DNA from: an uncultured Candidatus Saccharibacteria bacterium
GTDB lineage: Bacteria; Patescibacteriota; Saccharimonadia; Saccharimonadales; Saccharimonadaceae
Length of the DNA stretch: 6,090 bases
Direction of reading: 5' to 3'
Assembly: GCA_937902295.1 (NCBI GenBank)
Contig: CALGUM010000118.1
Location: 1 to 6,090, forward strand
The number at the start of each line of letters is the position of its first letter. Within the stretch, counting starts at the first letter, position 1. The notes below the pieces were generated by a model. The model was not told where the DNA came from and ran no database searches. It worked only from the letters and a program-made list of their open reading frames with translations. Below, one piece after another: positions 1 to 5,905 of the stretch. Position numbers and translations under genes: made by a program.

Positions 1-61
1 AGAATCGAACTCCGATTGCCAGGATGAGAACCTGGTGTCCTAACCGTTAGACGATGAGGCC
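1..61 (-). tRNA. tRNA-Glu (anticodon CTC), 3' end cut off by the window edge
   Basis: Read on the minus strand from 61, the sequence folds as a tRNA. The acceptor 5' strand is GGCCTCA (61-55) and the D arm GTCTAACGGTTAGGAC is typical of bacterial tRNA-Glu. The anticodon stem CCAGG/CCTGG encloses loop TTCTCAT, giving anticodon CTC at 28-26. A short variable loop is followed by T-stem CGGAG and T-loop TTCGATT. The window ends two bases into the 3' side of the T stem, so roughly the last 14 bases (rest of the T stem, acceptor 3' strand, discriminator and any CCA) are missing. CTC reads the GAG codon. Many bacteria manage with only a TTC tRNA for both Glu codons, so a second isoacceptor is probably encoded elsewhere. 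I see no convincing promoter in the 57 bases between it and the receiver gene, so it may be co-transcribed with the operon upstream. Confidence 0.93.
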
Positions 62-100
62 ACATATGAGCGTAAAACTCACCCATTACTTTACCAAATA

Positions 101-113
101 ACACCGCTGGTGT
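101..113 (-). terminator. Short 5-bp hairpin after the receiver gene; at best a weak terminator
   Basis: Just after the stop codon of the receiver gene, the minus-strand RNA would read ACACC-AGC-GGTGT, a perfect 5-bp stem with a 3-base loop. It is followed by TATTTGG rather than a run of T, so it does not meet the usual rho-independent pattern. It may be a processing or stalling hairpin between the operon and the tRNA, or a chance occurrence. Confidence 0.2.
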
Positions 114-118
114 CTACC

Positions 119-502
119 TTACGAGTTGTCACCCATTTGTTCGATTATACTGATGAGCTTACGAGGTGTAATATCTGCCTTGATCAGGTAGCCGTCTGCG
201 TGGTGCTCCATCGCCATGCGGGATTCTTCGTCTTGCTCGAAGTTTGTGAGTACGAGTACTTTGCTGTTGGGTATCATGTCTTTGTTTTTTGAGCGTAGGG
301 TGCTCAGAATTTCACTACCACGTCGTTCGGGGAGCATGACATCAAGTAAGATGAGGTCGTAGGGTTTGTTGCGCGCCGCTACGAGGCCGTCGTTGCCACT
401 CACCATCCAGTCGACTTCATAGCCAGCCTTGCGAAGGCTACGGACGTACATTTCGCCTATTAGGCGGTCGTCTTCTATGCAAAGAATTGTGTGTATTGCC
501 AT
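119..502 (-). CDS. Stand-alone CheY-like response regulator receiver
   Basis: This 127-residue protein consists of a single receiver (REC) domain. The acidic pocket is E10-D11-D12 (CIEDDRL), the phospho-acceptor is D54 (LILLDVMLP), the conserved Thr is T86 (VLVLTN) and the conserved Lys is K108 (YLIKAD). All catalytic positions of the family are present, so it should accept phosphate from a histidine kinase in the cytoplasm. Nothing follows the receiver fold: the protein stops at GDNS, and the tRNA begins 57 bases later, so there is no room for a lost DNA-binding domain. It is the last gene of a three-gene operon. Its ATG lies 3 bases after the stop of the histidine kinase gene, and a GAGGA Shine-Dalgarno overlaps the kinase 3' end. 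The cognate kinase is almost certainly the upstream neighbour. The target of the phosphorylated receiver is not visible; it could act by protein-protein contact or pass phosphate onward. Confidence 0.93.
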   Translation of the reverse strand: MAIHTILCIEDDRLIGEMYVRSLRKAGYEVDWMVSGNDGLVAARNKPYDLILLDVMLPERRGSEILSTLRSKNKDMIPNSKVLVLTNFEQDEESRMAMEHHADGYLIKADITPRKLISIIEQMGDNS

Positions 503-505
503 AAC

Positions 506-2065
506 TTATCCTCGGTACATATTATGATTGCTGATCCAATTTGGCTTGGTCTTGATGACCTGCTGGTTGTTACCATTATCACCTGATTTAAGCTTTTGTT
601 CAACCGCAGAATACAGCGGTAGCGCAAAGGTGAAGGTTGAGCCTTTGTTTTCCGAGCTTCGTACACTAATTGTGCCACCGTGAGACTCGATGATGGCTTT
701 TGAGAGGTATAGCCCGATACCCGAGCCAGCAACTTGCTCGCGGGAGCGATGCGACCGATAAAACTTATGAAAGAGATTTTGCACGACACTGTCGGGCATC
801 CCTATGCCGTCATCAGCAACGGAGACTTCCACGGCATCCCCTGCTGCTTTTGCGCTCACTTTGATGATCCCACCTTCGTGACTGTATTTGATAGCGTTAT
901 CGATGAGATTTGAAAATACTTCGGTGATGCTATTTGCATCCGCAGCAATTGTAGGAAGATTGTGAGGTATGTCAACGGCAAGCATACGGCCCAATGTCGA
1001 GGCTCGTGTTTCCATATCGTGAGCGATAGAATCGTATACGTTAAACAGACGTTGTTCGGATAGTTCTACGTGGTAGTGGCGTTTGTCGTAGCGAGAGACG
1101 TTGAGGATATTATTGATATAGGTGCTAAGGCGATTTGACGACACGACGAGGCGGCCCAGCAATACTTTTTGCTCGTCTGAGATTGTATCGGCAAGTTCGC
1201 CGTCGAGTACATCCAGGTAGCCACGAATCACTGTCACGGGACCCCGCAGCTCATGGGCGGCAAAAGAAATAAAATCCAGGTCTTTTTCGTCCGGTGCATA
1301 TTGAGCAGTGCGGTCGTGTAGTACAAGTACAATTTGTGTAGAGCTGCCACGTGAGTATGAGGCGGCAATATCGAAAATACGAGGCTCAGACGCACTATCG
1401 GGATTGGTATGGATGCGGGTCCAGATCTTTTCGCTATCAACCTTTTTGTTTTTGCATTCCTGGAGCCAGTACTCAAAGCTTACGTCTCCGCTGTCGAACA
1501 TGAGGTCGAGGGCGCGTTCGCCTTTTGGACTAGTGCGCGTGGGCGCACTGGGGCTGGCATATACAATCGTGTCGTCGGCATCAAATATGATGACGCTAGA
1601 GTCAGTGTGCGACAGGGCGTCTTCGAGCACTCCATCCGCCTCTGAGGCGCGACTCGGAGACGACGCCTGGGTGTCGTTCTCGTAGGTTAATTTATAGATC
1701 AGGTCGAGCATTGTTTTGGTGCCGTCGTGTTCGTATTGCTTGGCGTTGGGATTCGGTGGCTTGTAGGGGCTTTTTTCGCCAGCCACATGCGAGAGCGCAG
1801 ATGAAATCGCGCGCATTGGCTCGACAATAACGCTCATCGCAATAATATTCACCGATATATTTACCGCAAGTGCTACGCCAAGTACGACCCAGAACAGAGG
1901 TGCTTGGGCATGAAACACCTCTGACACCAGCAATGCTCCGGCAAGGACCCCGACGCTTACAAGTTGAAATATAACAACCAGAATGAAGCTACGCATGCGA
2001 TGTCGTTTGTAGAACTCGTGGATCTCGAGCTTATTAGCTGGACTTTGTTCTTTCACTACTGCCAT
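506..2065 (-). CDS. Membrane sensor histidine kinase with PAS-like domain
   Basis: This 519-residue protein is a two-component sensor kinase that should autophosphorylate on His and pass phosphate to the neighbouring receiver. Two hydrophobic helices lie at about 26-48 and 57-80 with only a short loop between, so there is almost no extracytoplasmic sensor domain. A linker with HAMP-like position (81-130) is followed by a PAS-like region (about 147-255; SSVIIFDADDTIVYAS, then LVLHDRT). The HisKA H-box is FAAHELRGPVTVIRGY with phospho-acceptor H271. The ATPase domain shows the N box (EVFSNLIDNAIKYS, N386/N390), G1 (DDGIGMP, D419), F box (LFHKFYRS) and G2 (GSGIGLYLSKAIIESHGG). A 35-residue polar tail follows the last strand. 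The H-box has HELRGP where HELRTP is commonest. Its ATG overlaps the DUF3048 gene by 10 bases and has a strong Shine-Dalgarno, so the two are translationally linked. The stimulus is unknown; the small loop suggests it senses the membrane, a cytoplasmic ligand at the PAS domain, or a partner protein. Confidence 0.95.
   Translation of the reverse strand: MAVVKEQSPANKLEIHEFYKRHRMRSFILVVIFQLVSVGVLAGALLVSEVFHAQAPLFWVVLGVALAVNISVNIIAMSVIVEPMRAISSALSHVAGEKSPYKPPNPNAKQYEHDGTKTMLDLIYKLTYENDTQASSPSRASEADGVLEDALSHTDSSVIIFDADDTIVYASPSAPTRTSPKGERALDLMFDSGDVSFEYWLQECKNKKVDSEKIWTRIHTNPDSASEPRIFDIAASYSRGSSTQIVLVLHDRTAQYAPDEKDLDFISFAAHELRGPVTVIRGYLDVLDGELADTISDEQKVLLGRLVVSSNRLSTYINNILNVSRYDKRHYHVELSEQRLFNVYDSIAHDMETRASTLGRMLAVDIPHNLPTIAADANSITEVFSNLIDNAIKYSHEGGIIKVSAKAAGDAVEVSVADDGIGMPDSVVQNLFHKFYRSHRSREQVAGSGIGLYLSKAIIESHGGTISVRSSENKGSTFTFALPLYSAVEQKLKSGDNGNNQQVIKTKPNWISNHNMYRG
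509..513 (-). promoter_or_regulatory. Shine-Dalgarno of the receiver gene
   Basis: GAGGA in the transcript, 6 bases before the ATG at 502, overlapping the last codons and stop of the kinase gene. This supports the chosen start and coupled translation of kinase and receiver. Confidence 0.7.
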
Positions 2066-3162
2066 GTGACGTCGCCTCCCCCATTTGCTGGCACGACGCT
2101 AAACCATGTGTTGCCTCGGGGTAGTTCGAATGCTTGACCATTCGACTTGTTAGTAAAAAACATTTGAGTGCGCATGTTTTCTTTGTGCCACGTTACTTCG
2201 TGTGCCATGCCATCGGCAAAGACTACTGCATCTCCTGTGCCTGCAGTGTGATAATTCTCACGCAAGCCATCTTCCATGACTTTGTCCATCTGTGTCTTGA
2301 GTATTACGACTACTTTTGCAGTGATTTGACCGTGCTCTCGGTCAACGTGTGGCGCTCCTCCCTGGAGTCGATGATAGCTGGCACTGGCAGTGTCATAATT
2401 CCACGCACTATCAAAAGTGGGACTACTCATACTTACTTGGATGGCATTGGCAGTGCCGCCGGCAGGCATGGTGTCTTGTCGCGCAATTGGTTGAGGTGCC
2501 GACTCGGTATAGCCACGTGCCGTATTGAGTGCGTCAAGATGACCAAAGCTAGTATAGACGTTATGAGGCGCATAACGGTCACTCGCTCGCCAATAGGCAT
2601 CAGGATTGTGAAATTGGTCAATGTCTTTATGGGTGCCATTACGAATTTCTTGGAGAGAAAATAGACTGCCTCCTACGTGAGCAACGCTTGCATCGTACGG
2701 TGCGATCCAGTCGATATAGTACATGCGGAGGCTGCGGACTGGCCCTACGAGCTCGGGCCTATTCTGTTGATAGAGCGCAGCAAAACGTGTAATCCCGCCT
2801 TCGGCGATAGCTTCGTAGACTACATCTGCTTGCTTGAGTCCAGATTGAGGGCGTGCATCGGGACTATTTTCGATCATAATAGCAGTCACGTTGGCTTTTG
2901 TAGCGGCCTCATCGCTCACCTCAACTCCCGTTAAGGGTGAATAGTACTTTGGCTTCGGCGTAGGCTGTTTTTTTGCTTTTGGAGTTGACGTACGAGGCTG
3001 CTCGGGCGGCGTACTAAAAAAGAGTGCGTATATTAGAGTGCTTATCGAGAGGATTATAACGAGTAGGATGCTCGCAGCTAAAACTTTGTGGTTTCGCACC
3101 CAGATGATGATTTTTTGCCAAGCTGACTTAATTGATGACGCTATTGATTTTTTTGCTTCCAT
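2056..3162 (-). CDS. Membrane-anchored DUF3048 (YerB-like) protein
   Basis: This 368-residue protein has a basic cytoplasmic N-terminus, one transmembrane helix (about 27-49) and a Pro/Lys/Thr-rich linker (51-73), followed by a large domain that should lie outside the membrane. From residue 75 the pattern SPLTGVEVSDEAA, AIMIENSPDARPQSGL, QADVVYEAIAEGGITRFAAL and GPVRSLR matches what I know of the DUF3048 family (Bacillus YerB and relatives). The C-terminal portion (from about 270; ending in PRGNTWFSVVP) fits the family's second domain, so the protein appears full length. No lipobox Cys is seen; it uses an uncleaved-looking helix anchor instead of the lipoprotein anchor of YerB. The biochemical role of the family is not established to my knowledge. 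It is the first gene of an operon with the sensor kinase and receiver, so it may work in or report on the same envelope process. The start follows an extended -10 element by 10 bases and has no Shine-Dalgarno. Confidence 0.9.
   Translation of the reverse strand: MEAKKSIASSIKSAWQKIIIWVRNHKVLAASILLVIILSISTLIYALFFSTPPEQPRTSTPKAKKQPTPKPKYYSPLTGVEVSDEAATKANVTAIMIENSPDARPQSGLKQADVVYEAIAEGGITRFAALYQQNRPELVGPVRSLRMYYIDWIAPYDASVAHVGGSLFSLQEIRNGTHKDIDQFHNPDAYWRASDRYAPHNVYTSFGHLDALNTARGYTESAPQPIARQDTMPAGGTANAIQVSMSSPTFDSAWNYDTASASYHRLQGGAPHVDREHGQITAKVVVILKTQMDKVMEDGLRENYHTAGTGDAVVFADGMAHEVTWHKENMRTQMFFTNKSNGQAFELPRGNTWFSVVPANGGGDVTWQ
2075..2080 (-). promoter_or_regulatory. Shine-Dalgarno of the histidine kinase gene
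   Basis: GGGAGG in the transcript, 9 bases upstream of the kinase ATG at 2065, lying inside the last codons of the DUF3048 gene. It supports this start and re-initiation or coupled translation across the 10-base overlap. Confidence 0.75.
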
Positions 3163-3172
3163 GCTTGTGCTT

Positions 3173-3181
3173 AGTATAGCA
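3173..3181 (-). promoter_or_regulatory. Extended -10 promoter of the DUF3048-kinase-receiver operon
   Basis: TGCTATACT in the minus-strand reading, ending 10 bases before the ATG at 3162. The sequence at the -35 position (CTCCGG) is not consensus, which fits an extended -10 promoter or an activated one. Expected transcription start is within about 4 bases of the ATG or at it, so the mRNA would be leaderless or nearly so. Confidence 0.65.
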
Positions 3182-3201
3182 TATTACTTTAGTAGCCGGA
3201 G

Positions 3202-3220
3202 TCTATAGAGCAAGCCTTGC
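3202..3220. repeat. Two adjacent perfect dyads upstream of the operon promoter
   Basis: TCTATAGA (3202-3209) is a perfect 8-base palindrome, directly followed by GCAAGCCTTGC (3210-3220), a perfect 5-1-5 dyad. They sit just upstream of the -35 position of the DUF3048 operon promoter, where activators often bind. The rest of the 131-base gap between gltX and this operon (3163-3293) shows no gene, no tRNA and no clear terminator for gltX. A regulatory role is inference only; short palindromes also arise by chance. Confidence 0.3.
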
Positions 3221-3293
3221 GTCCTCAGAATTTGATCACGATAACATGCGCCCCAAAGCTTGTTCATAGCAGTTTCTCACTAGGTTCGGTCAA

Positions 3294-4721
3294 CTATGCT
3301 GCGTCGATGGCGAGTTGTATGCGCGAAAGAACGCGTTCACGCCCGAGTGTTGCCATTGTCTCCGGGAGCCCAGGGCTAAATGGCGCCCACGTGAGGGCAA
3401 ATCGGATTAAACTAAAGAGAATGCCAGGTTTCTGTCCAGTTGATTCGAGCAGTTGATTAAGTGTAGCCTGCAGCGCTTCGGTACTAAACTCGCTATGTTG
3501 TATCGCAGCATGAGCGGCTGATAATAGTTCGACGTGCTCATTACGAGAAAGTTTTTTGAGCTGCTTATTGCTATCGATCATTGCCCAGTCTGGTGTAGGT
3601 TCACTAAAGAAGTAAGAGGTTAATAATGGCAACTCCGCAAGTGTCTTTAGGCGGTCCTGCACAAGTGATAGTATCGCACGACGACTCGCGTCGTTCGCTG
3701 CGTGAGCTGTTTCTGGCCAGTACTTCTCCACTCGTGTGTAGAGGTCATCTAGCGAGAGCTTACGTATCCACTGCCCGTTGAGCCACAAGAGTCGCTGTTC
3801 ATCAAAACGGGCACCACTGCGCTGCACGCGCTCGAGACGAAACTTTTCTATCAGTTCATCACGACTAAAAATCTCTTGCTCTGTGCCATCGTTCCAGCCC
3901 ATGCTGGCAAGAAAATTGAGCATAGCTTCGGGTAAGATGCCATCTGTGCGGTAGTCGGTGACACTTTTGGCTCCGTCACGCTTACCGAGCTTCTTTTTGC
4001 CATCTGGCGCCATGATGTGTGGGAGGCATGCAAGTACTGGAGGCTCTATTTCGAGCGCCTCGTACAGACTCAGGTAGCGTGGGATGGATGATATATACTC
4101 AAGTCCACGAATAACATGGGTCACACCCATCTCGAAGTCGTCGACAATATGAGCAAAGTTATAGGTCGGTAATCCGTCAGCTTTGATAAGGATAAAGTCG
4201 TCGAGCACTTCTTCGCCGGCGCTGAGTTCACCCATCACCGGGTCGTTCCAGGTATAACGCTTCGGCTCGACTACTTTAAGTCGTAGTGGCTGTGATCCGT
4301 CCCATGCTGGTGGACTTTCGGGACGATGATTGCGATAAAGAAACGGTTTCTTGAGTGCGCGCGCTTCTTCGCGAAAGCCCTGAACCTGTTCGGCTGTGTA
4401 TGGATCGGCGTAGGCTAAGCCTTTGTCGATAAGTTTTTCGGCCCATTTTTTATATATGTCACGGCGTTCGGTCTGAAAATATGGTCCATACTTACCTCCC
4501 TTTTGCGGACCTTCGTTCCAATCGAGTCCAAGCCAATCGAGTGTCTCTAGTACAAGATCTGTTGCCCCTTCGACATAACGGGCCTGGTCGGTATCTTCAA
4601 TACGTAGAATGAAATCTCCGCCTTGCTGTCGCGCAAGAAGCCATGGGAATAGAGCTGCGCGCACGTTCCCAACGTGCATGTAGCCAGTTGGACTGGGCGC
4701 AAAACGAGTTCGTATAGTCAT
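3294..4721 (-). CDS. gltX: Glutamyl-tRNA synthetase
   Basis: This 475-residue class I aminoacyl-tRNA synthetase charges tRNA-Glu with glutamate using ATP in the cytoplasm. The N-terminal Rossmann fold opens with RFAPSPTGYMHVGNVRAAL (HIGH-type motif HVGN at 16-19), followed by ILRIEDTDQAR (39-48). HVIRGLEYISSIPR (202-215) is followed by the KMSKS-type loop KKLGKRDGA (243-251). The C-terminal half has the usual anticodon-binding helical domain (FDEQRLLWLNGQWIR, 307-320). Length is normal for the family and the gene looks intact. The zinc-binding Cys residues of E. coli-type enzymes are absent: the region reads LAYADPY (102-108) and LYRNHRP (128-134), and the only Cys is C232. Whether it also charges tRNA-Gln (the non-discriminating type that feeds GatCAB) cannot be told here. 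The start follows an extended -10 element by 7 bases with no Shine-Dalgarno. The upstream membrane protein gene ends 33 bases before it. Confidence 0.97.
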   Translation of the reverse strand: MTIRTRFAPSPTGYMHVGNVRAALFPWLLARQQGGDFILRIEDTDQARYVEGATDLVLETLDWLGLDWNEGPQKGGKYGPYFQTERRDIYKKWAEKLIDKGLAYADPYTAEQVQGFREEARALKKPFLYRNHRPESPPAWDGSQPLRLKVVEPKRYTWNDPVMGELSAGEEVLDDFILIKADGLPTYNFAHIVDDFEMGVTHVIRGLEYISSIPRYLSLYEALEIEPPVLACLPHIMAPDGKKKLGKRDGAKSVTDYRTDGILPEAMLNFLASMGWNDGTEQEIFSRDELIEKFRLERVQRSGARFDEQRLLWLNGQWIRKLSLDDLYTRVEKYWPETAHAANDASRRAILSLVQDRLKTLAELPLLTSYFFSEPTPDWAMIDSNKQLKKLSRNEHVELLSAAHAAIQHSEFSTEALQATLNQLLESTGQKPGILFSLIRFALTWAPFSPGLPETMATLGRERVLSRIQLAIDAA

Positions 4722-4728
4722 GCTACTT

Positions 4729-4737
4729 AGTATAACA
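4729..4737 (-). promoter_or_regulatory. Extended -10 promoter of gltX
   Basis: TGTTATACT in the minus-strand reading, ending 7 bases before the gltX ATG at 4721. It shares TATACTAAG with the DUF3048 operon promoter. No good -35 is visible; that position overlaps the stop codon of the preceding gene. A start of transcription at or within a base or two of the A of ATG is expected, giving a leaderless mRNA. Read-through from the upstream gene may add to expression. Confidence 0.65.
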
Positions 4738-4754
4738 GAGAGGAGTTACTGATT

Positions 4755-5789
4755 TTAGACACTTGTAGCGATTTTGCGAATTTGATCTGGCGAGAGTGGT
4801 GCATCACCTTCGATAGTATAAAGAATCCCTCCACTTACCCAAGCAGCATTGCTGCCGTAATTGTAAATGGTGATGCCTTTTTCTTGTGACGTGCTGTATT
4901 CGTCGTTTGATTGTGTTTTGACATAATTTTCTAATAGAGCACTTGAGTCCCAATTGCTACGAGATTGGTTGAGTGTGAAGTCGGTTGTGCCGGTGTTTGC
5001 AGCAAATTTCATGCGGACTTGTCCGTCGCTAAAGGCTACAGGGCCGTTGAGCCGGTAGCCATCGGGGCGATAGCCAGGATATGAGGCATCGATACCAGCT
5101 TGCGCGGCAGCAACACGTACTGAGAGATTTGGTACATTGAGGTAAGTAAAATAGCCGCCAAAAAGCACGAGTGCCATGCAGCCAAACACTGCACCGACGA
5201 TACGACTACGGAATGATTGCTGTGCGCGATGTTGTTTAGAATTTGCTGCCGGAGCATTGTCGAGAGCTTCTTTGATTGCAGCTTGCTTGAGTACGCTCGC
5301 TGCAGGTACAGATGCTTGGGGTGTGTGTTTGGCAGCGGCTTGAGCTTGATGTGCTTTTGTGACAGCTGGATGTTGAGGAACTGCAGCAGGTGCCTTGGCG
5401 GCATGCGCACTTGGTCGAGTGTGGGACACAGGTTGCATAACAGGTTGCTTTTTTTGAGGTGCGAGCTGTACTGCTGGCGACTGCTGGCGATTAGAAGTTG
5501 ATTTCATGCCATCGAGACGAGCGCCACGAGTAGGTAGTATCTGATGACTCGTTGCCGTGTGGTGAGCTGGTTTTTTTGTAAACTGACGGTTAAGCGTCGT
5601 AGACTTTTGGGTCTTGTGGTGAATAGTATGTGCGCCGGTGGGCGTAGGCGACTGCTTTTGTGCTGGCTGTGGCTGAGGCGCTGAGGTTCGAAGGGCTGCG
5701 CGCGATGCTCGCTGTTCTTGTGCCACCGGTAGACCGGTGCGTACATCGTATTCGCGGCCATTAATAGTGACTGTCTGTTTTTGACTCAT
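4755..5789 (-). CDS. Single-pass membrane protein with long disordered N-terminus and DUF4367-like C-terminal domain
   Basis: From ATG 5789 the protein has 344 residues. It opens with TVTINGREYDVRTGLPV (6-22), which looks like a small conserved segment. About 165 residues rich in Gln, Ala, Pro, His, Thr and Lys follow and are probably disordered. One transmembrane helix (about 197-216) is preceded by RSR, placing the N-terminus in the cytoplasm by the positive-inside rule. The outer domain (222-344) contains YPGYRPDGYRLNGPVAF, VRMKFAA, FTLNQSRSNWD, ITIYNYGSNAAWVSGGILYTIEG and LSPDQIRKIATSV. This order (a Tyr-Pro-Gly-Tyr type opening, strands, GxxYTIxG, final helix) resembles DUF4367 domains, which in other bacteria occur in sporulation- or anti-sigma-like membrane proteins. 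A TTG start at 5801 would add MGDK, but it consumes the G-rich ribosome site, so ATG 5789 is preferred. Function is not recognised. It is divergent from the gene at 5926 and precedes gltX. Confidence 0.75.
   Translation of the reverse strand: MSQKQTVTINGREYDVRTGLPVAQEQRASRAALRTSAPQPQPAQKQSPTPTGAHTIHHKTQKSTTLNRQFTKKPAHHTATSHQILPTRGARLDGMKSTSNRQQSPAVQLAPQKKQPVMQPVSHTRPSAHAAKAPAAVPQHPAVTKAHQAQAAAKHTPQASVPAASVLKQAAIKEALDNAPAANSKQHRAQQSFRSRIVGAVFGCMALVLFGGYFTYLNVPNLSVRVAAAQAGIDASYPGYRPDGYRLNGPVAFSDGQVRMKFAANTGTTDFTLNQSRSNWDSSALLENYVKTQSNDEYSTSQEKGITIYNYGSNAAWVSGGILYTIEGDAPLSPDQIRKIATSV
5471..5490. repeat. Perfect tandem duplication of a 10-base unit
   Basis: CTGCTGGCGA occurs twice head to tail inside the disordered region of the membrane protein gene. 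Ten is not a multiple of three, so the copies encode different residues (around RQQSPAV). Loss or gain of one copy would shift the frame; the frame is intact here with two copies. Confidence 0.85.
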
Positions 5790-5794
5790 CTTAT

Positions 5795-5799
5795 CCCCC
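5795..5799 (-). promoter_or_regulatory. G-rich ribosome site deciding the start at 5789
   Basis: GGGGG followed by ATAAG then ATG at 5789. The G run is a plausible, non-canonical Shine-Dalgarno with 5-base spacing. It would lie inside the coding region if the in-frame TTG at 5801 were used, so it argues for the ATG. Confidence 0.5.
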
Positions 5800-5839
5800 A
5801 ATAGTAATGTTAGTACACCGAAACCGCTTATGCCTCGCA

Positions 5840-5850
5840 GGTGTTACACC
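5840..5850. promoter_or_regulatory. Perfect 5-1-5 dyad over the predicted transcription start (operator candidate)
   Basis: GGTGTTACACC is a perfect inverted repeat centred on 5845, exactly where transcription from the adjacent minus-strand -10 element should begin. A repressor bound here would block the promoter. In the transcript a second GGTGT (plus-strand ACACC at 5815-5819) could pair with the right arm instead, so an RNA switch is an alternative. No regulator gene is identified. Confidence 0.35.
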
Positions 5851-5851
5851 T

Positions 5852-5879
5852 ATAATAGCACTTCATTGCGAGTTTTCAA
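5852..5879 (-). promoter_or_regulatory. Sigma70-type promoter of the DUF4367-like membrane protein gene
   Basis: In the minus-strand reading, -35 TTGAAA (5879-5874), a 16-base spacer ending in TGC, then -10 TATTAT (5857-5852). The expected start near 5845 gives a leader of about 55 bases before the ATG at 5789, so this gene differs from its neighbours in having a real 5' leader. Confidence 0.65.
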
Positions 5880-5905
5880 CCCATATGTATTTTGTAGGCG
5901 AAGAT

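Noticed and set aside
101..113. ACACC/GGTGT hairpin as a rho-independent terminator of the operon
   Set aside because: The stem is only 5 bp and no T run follows. It is kept as a low-confidence feature but not accepted as a terminator.
32..114. Eight-base match CTGGTGTC shared by the tRNA anticodon arm (32-39) and the hairpin (107-114)
   Set aside because: It is too short to be evidence of a duplicated tRNA fragment or attachment site, and no integrase or other mobile gene is nearby.
1308..1685. Open plus-strand frame of 125 codons inside the kinase gene
   Set aside because: It lies antisense to the PAS/HisKA region of a clear histidine kinase and its translation has no recognisable domain. 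It is a shadow of the real gene.
2134..2664. Open plus-strand frame of 176 codons inside the DUF3048 gene
   Set aside because: It is antisense to a well-matched DUF3048 domain and its translation shows no family signature. Length alone is not enough.
3163..3293. Possible small RNA or riboswitch in the gltX-DUF3048 gap
   Set aside because: Beyond two short palindromes I found no extended pairing, no terminator and no known riboswitch core. A leaderless start for DUF3048 would leave no leader to regulate.
5036..5410. Minus-strand frame of 124 codons overlapping the DUF4367-like gene
   Set aside because: It is an alternate frame of the same region. The main frame has a sensible N-terminus, transmembrane helix and outer domain.
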